8,818 nucleotides of DNA from an uncultured Bacteroidaceae bacterium (GTDB lineage: Bacteria > Bacteroidota > Bacteroidia > Bacteroidales > Bacteroidaceae): positions 1-8,818 of the forward strand of contig CAJGCU010000092.1 of the NCBI GenBank assembly GCA_904501945.1, read 5' to 3'. Of this stretch, positions 7,226 to 8,818 are shown one piece after another. The notes below the pieces were generated by a model, which did no database searches, was not told where the DNA came from, and worked only from the letters and a program-made list of their open reading frames with translations. The translations under genes and the position numbers were made by a program. Position 1 is the stretch's first letter, and the number at the start of each line of letters is the position of its first letter.

Positions 7226-7245
7226 TTGGCAAAAATCTTTGCCAA
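7226..7245. promoter_or_regulatory. 20-bp perfect palindrome in the divergent promoter region, operator-like
   Basis: TTGGCAAA (7226-7233) and TTTGCCAA (7238-7245) are exact reverse complements separated by AATC. This is the size and symmetry of a dimeric transcription-factor site. It lies about 30 bases upstream of the minus-strand TATATTTG box, a position suited to an activator or repressor of the acetyltransferase-glycosidase unit, and about 80 bases upstream of the plus-strand box. No regulator gene is in the window, so the binding protein is unknown. Confidence 0.5.
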
Positions 7246-7323
7246 ACAAAATAAAAAAACTAAAAAACGTAAAAAATCTCTGTTATAAAAGCTGAAAATG
7301 AACATTTTATGTAAAATTCTTGC

Positions 7324-7331
7324 TAATTTTG
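7324..7331 (+). promoter_or_regulatory. Bacteroidetes-type -7 box immediately before the DUF4294 gene
   Basis: TAATTTTG matches TAnnTTTG, and the upstream 80 bases are very AT-rich. A clear -33 TTTG is missing; TTTT at 7305-7308 is the nearest candidate but is closer than usual. The box ends only 7 bases before the ATG, so a transcript from it would have almost no leader. Confidence 0.5.
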
Positions 7332-7338
7332 TAGCCAA

Positions 7339-8001
7339 ATGAAAACAAGAAACGGTCATAAAACAAGGTGCTTCATGCTGATGGTTGCTGCCATGCTGCT
7401 GATGGCACAGCTTTGTCGGGCGCAGCAAGTGAAGGTTGATGCCCAGACAGACCTTGAAATGACGGGCAATCCTGTTGTCTCTTACTCCAAGTTCTATACA
7501 GGCATGGTGTCGTATGACGGCGAGATGATTCCCAGTTTCCTTTATAGCGACTTCTATGTTTTCAAGCCACTTGTTTTCAAGAATCCTTCGCAAGCTCGAA
7601 AATACTATAAAATCGCTAATAACATCAAGAAAGTATATCCTTTGGCTTGCGAAATTCAGCAAACGGTTAACAGTACCATTGCCCACATGGACTCTTTGCC
7701 TACCAAGAAAGAGAAAGATGCTTATCTGAAGCAGCAGGAAAAGGACTTGAAGGCTATCTATTATCCCAAACTCAAGAAACTCACCTTTGCGCAGGGTAAA
7801 TTGCTTATCAAACTGATTGACAGGCAGTGTGAAATGACAGGCTATGAGCTGATTAAAAAGTATATGGGTGGGTTTAAGGCAGGATTCTACAATGCCTTTG
7901 CTTCCCTTTTCGGTGCCAGCCTCAAGAAAGAGTATGATCCAGAGGTGGATGACCGACTGACAGAACGGGCAATTTTGCTGATTGAAAGCGGGCAGATGTA
8001 A
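7339..8001 (+). CDS. DUF4294 domain-containing exported protein
   Basis: This is a 220-residue protein of unknown biochemical function. The N-terminus is a signal peptide: a basic n-region (KTRNGHKTR), a hydrophobic run over residues 11-25 (CFMLMVAAMLLMAQL), and probable signal peptidase I cleavage after 'CRA' at 28. The start at 7339 is preferred over Met13 (7375) because only it supplies the positively charged n-region. Residues ~55-215 fit the DUF4294 pattern as I recall it. They include 'MIPSFLYSDFYVF' (~63-75), 'ARKYYKIANNIKKVYPLA' (~86-103), a Lys/Glu-rich helix (~121-140), 'LKKLTFAQGKLLIKLIDRQ' (~145-163) and 'FGASLKKEYDPEVDD' (~191-205). The helical middle suggests a periplasmic helical bundle. 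It is followed 15 bases later by an RNA methyltransferase gene, and the two probably share a transcript ending at the terminator near 8632. No catalytic motif is visible. Confidence 0.85.
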   Translation: MKTRNGHKTRCFMLMVAAMLLMAQLCRAQQVKVDAQTDLEMTGNPVVSYSKFYTGMVSYDGEMIPSFLYSDFYVFKPLVFKNPSQARKYYKIANNIKKVYPLACEIQQTVNSTIAHMDSLPTKKEKDAYLKQQEKDLKAIYYPKLKKLTFAQGKLLIKLIDRQCEMTGYELIKKYMGGFKAGFYNAFASLFGASLKKEYDPEVDDRLTERAILLIESGQM

Positions 8002-8016
8002 TTTTTAACTATCGGA

Positions 8017-8562
8017 ATGAAAAACAGAAAACTGAAAATAACAGAGATGGGACGCATGAACGTGGAAGAGTTCAAGGCGTCGGAAAAAATGCCGCTTGTT
8101 GTTGTGCTTGACGATGTGAGGAGTATGTACAATGTAGGCAGTGTCTTTCGTACAGCAGATGCTTTCCGTGTTGAACGCATTTGCCTCTGTGGCATTACAG
8201 CCTGTCCTCCTCATCCCGAAATACACAAGACAGCTCTCGGAGCTGAAGATACTGTGGAATGGCAGCATTTTTCTACAGCCCTTGAAGCCGTACAGCATCT
8301 CAAAGAAATGGGTTATACCGTGCTGAGCATTGAGCAATGCGAAGGATCGACATTGCTCCAATTCCTCCCTTCTGTTTTTTCTCAGGCAGAAGGGAAGTAT
8401 GCTATTGTCTTAGGAAACGAAGTGAAAGGCGTACATCAGGAGGTTGTCGATGCTTCTGATGGTTGTATCGAAATTCCGCAGTATGGCACTAAGCACTCTC
8501 TCAATGTCAGCACCACAGCAGGCATCGTCATCTGGGAATTTGCTAAATATCTCCTTGTCTGA
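8017..8562 (+). CDS. SpoU/TrmH-family RNA 2'-O-methyltransferase
   Basis: This is a 181-residue SPOUT methyltransferase expected to transfer a methyl group from S-adenosylmethionine to a ribose 2'-OH in tRNA or rRNA. All three SpoU motifs are present. Motif 1 is 'NVGSVFRTADAF' (39-50), with N39 and the catalytic-type R45. Motif 2 is 'IVLGNEVKGV' (~130-139), with N134, E135 and G138. Motif 3 is 'IPQYGTKHSLNVSTTAGI' (~153-170), with S161, N163 and S165. These form the trefoil-knot cofactor site. The protein is short and lacks the N-terminal L30e-like substrate-binding domain of RlmB/TsnR-type members, so it is nearer TrmH/TrmL in layout. The exact target nucleotide cannot be set from sequence alone, so no symbol is given. 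It follows the DUF4294 gene by 15 bases; the ATG at 8017 is the first start in frame after that gene's stop. Confidence 0.93.
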   Translation: MKNRKLKITEMGRMNVEEFKASEKMPLVVVLDDVRSMYNVGSVFRTADAFRVERICLCGITACPPHPEIHKTALGAEDTVEWQHFSTALEAVQHLKEMGYTVLSIEQCEGSTLLQFLPSVFSQAEGKYAIVLGNEVKGVHQEVVDASDGCIEIPQYGTKHSLNVSTTAGIVIWEFAKYLLV

Positions 8563-8581
8563 TTCTTTATCATTTTATTCC

Positions 8582-8632
8582 AAAGTCGGAGTGTTCCATC
8601 TCGCTGCATCGATGTGGGACACTCCGATTTTT
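8582..8632 (+). terminator. Intrinsic terminator after the RNA methyltransferase gene
   Basis: The stem TCGGAGTGTTCC (8586-8597) pairs with GGGACACTCCGA (8616-8627) with one G-T wobble. It extends by an A-T base pair inward and by A-tract/T-tract pairing outward. It is followed by T5 (8628-8632) and lies 19 bases after the stop codon. This should end the DUF4294-methyltransferase transcript. Confidence 0.88.
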
Positions 8633-8780
8633 ATATATGTTTCAAAAATTTTTGTATACGTTTCATCTATAAAAGTAAATGAATGAAGATGTTTATCAGA
8701 AAAAAAGGTCCAATTTGATAATGTTATATTTGATATAGTGAATGAAACACATATTTTTTTCTTTTTATTAAAAAAATGTG
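8633..8780. other. AT-rich non-coding region upstream of an unseen gene
   Basis: There is no convincing reading frame here. Visible structures are a 12-bp perfect palindrome CAAAAATTTTTG (8643-8654), a GTATAC palindrome (8654-8659), and near-direct repeats TATGTTTCA (8636-8644) and TACGTTTCA (8657-8665) spaced 21 bases apart. An inverted copy, TGAAACA, lies at 8743-8749. Poly-T/poly-A tracts (8753-8776) precede the promoter box at 8781. These may be regulator sites or simply low-complexity sequence. Confidence 0.45.
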
Positions 8781-8788
8781 TAATTTTG
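8781..8788 (+). promoter_or_regulatory. Bacteroidetes-type -7 box for a gene beyond the window
   Basis: TAATTTTG followed by CA matches the TAnnTTTG(C) box, preceded by long A/T tracts as is common upstream of these promoters. The transcript start would be near 8795, so the last ~24 bases are probably the leader of a rightward gene not included here. The -33 element is not a clear TTTG. Confidence 0.6.
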
Positions 8789-8818
8789 CAGTGATATCAA
8801 AAGAACTATCTATTATAA

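Noticed and set aside
7133..7249. N-terminal extension of the acetyltransferase to 7249
   Set aside because: It runs through the TATATTTG promoter box and the palindrome, and its 39 extra residues look nothing like a GNAT. The ATG at 7132 begins a typical GNAT strand.
7129..7686. 185-residue - strand frame crossing the divergent promoter and the DUF4294 gene
   Set aside because: It overlaps the DUF4294 coding sequence and its signal peptide region and covers the regulatory gap. It shows no family features.
8725..8732. TATATTTG as a second promoter box before the unseen gene
   Set aside because: It matches TAnnTTTG, but no -33 element sits at a usable distance. The box at 8781 has the better context with trailing CA and upstream A/T tracts. 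In such AT-rich sequence, chance matches are expected.
8633..8818. tRNA, riboswitch or small RNA in the right-hand non-coding stretch
   Set aside because: No cloverleaf, T-loop or recognisable aptamer core is visible. Only short AT-rich palindromes are present.

Overview
The window looks like Bacteroidales DNA, most likely a Prevotellaceae (Prevotella/Segatella-type) chromosome. This rests on fimbrillin-family lipoproteins with 'STRA/FTRG' sites, a DUF4294 protein, a GNAT of a type I associate with this phylum, no clear Shine-Dalgarno sequences, and promoter boxes of the Bacteroidetes TAnnTTTG form. The genus is an inference from remembered families, not from a search.

Left arm (1-3920, + strand): a tightly packed fimbrial operon. 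It holds the 3' end of one fimbrillin-like protein, a complete fimbrillin-family lipoprotein 4 bases downstream, and an 835-residue lipoprotein 13 bases after that. The last resembles the large DUF4906-type proteins that close such operons. Together they look like parts of a type V (FimA/Mfa1-like) pilus: stalk or accessory subunits plus a large terminal subunit. The C-terminal ~200 residues of the large protein look like a separate lectin-fold-like module and have visibly different codon use. This is the most interesting feature of the window.

Centre (3921-4157): a 237-base gap between convergent genes, packed with inverted repeats. A textbook bidirectional terminator follows the fimbrial operon, a 25-bp perfect hairpin lies in the middle, and a 16-bp perfect hairpin abuts the stop codon of the opposing glycosidase gene.

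Right-centre (4158-7132, - strand): a GNAT acetyltransferase followed 38 bases later by a secreted GH3 family beta-glycosidase lipoprotein, probably co-transcribed. A 206-base divergent promoter region (7133-7338) separates them from the last pair. It contains a TAnnTTTG box on each strand and a 20-bp perfect operator-like palindrome.

Right arm (7339-8562, + strand): a DUF4294 exported protein and a SpoU/TrmH-family RNA methyltransferase, 15 bases apart, ending in a strong intrinsic terminator. The final 186 bases are AT-rich and non-coding. They end in a good promoter box for a gene that starts beyond the window.

There are no RNA genes, insertion sequences or CRISPR arrays that I can support. 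Most of the window is ordinary. The fimbrial terminal protein and the palindrome-rich convergent gap deserve the second look.
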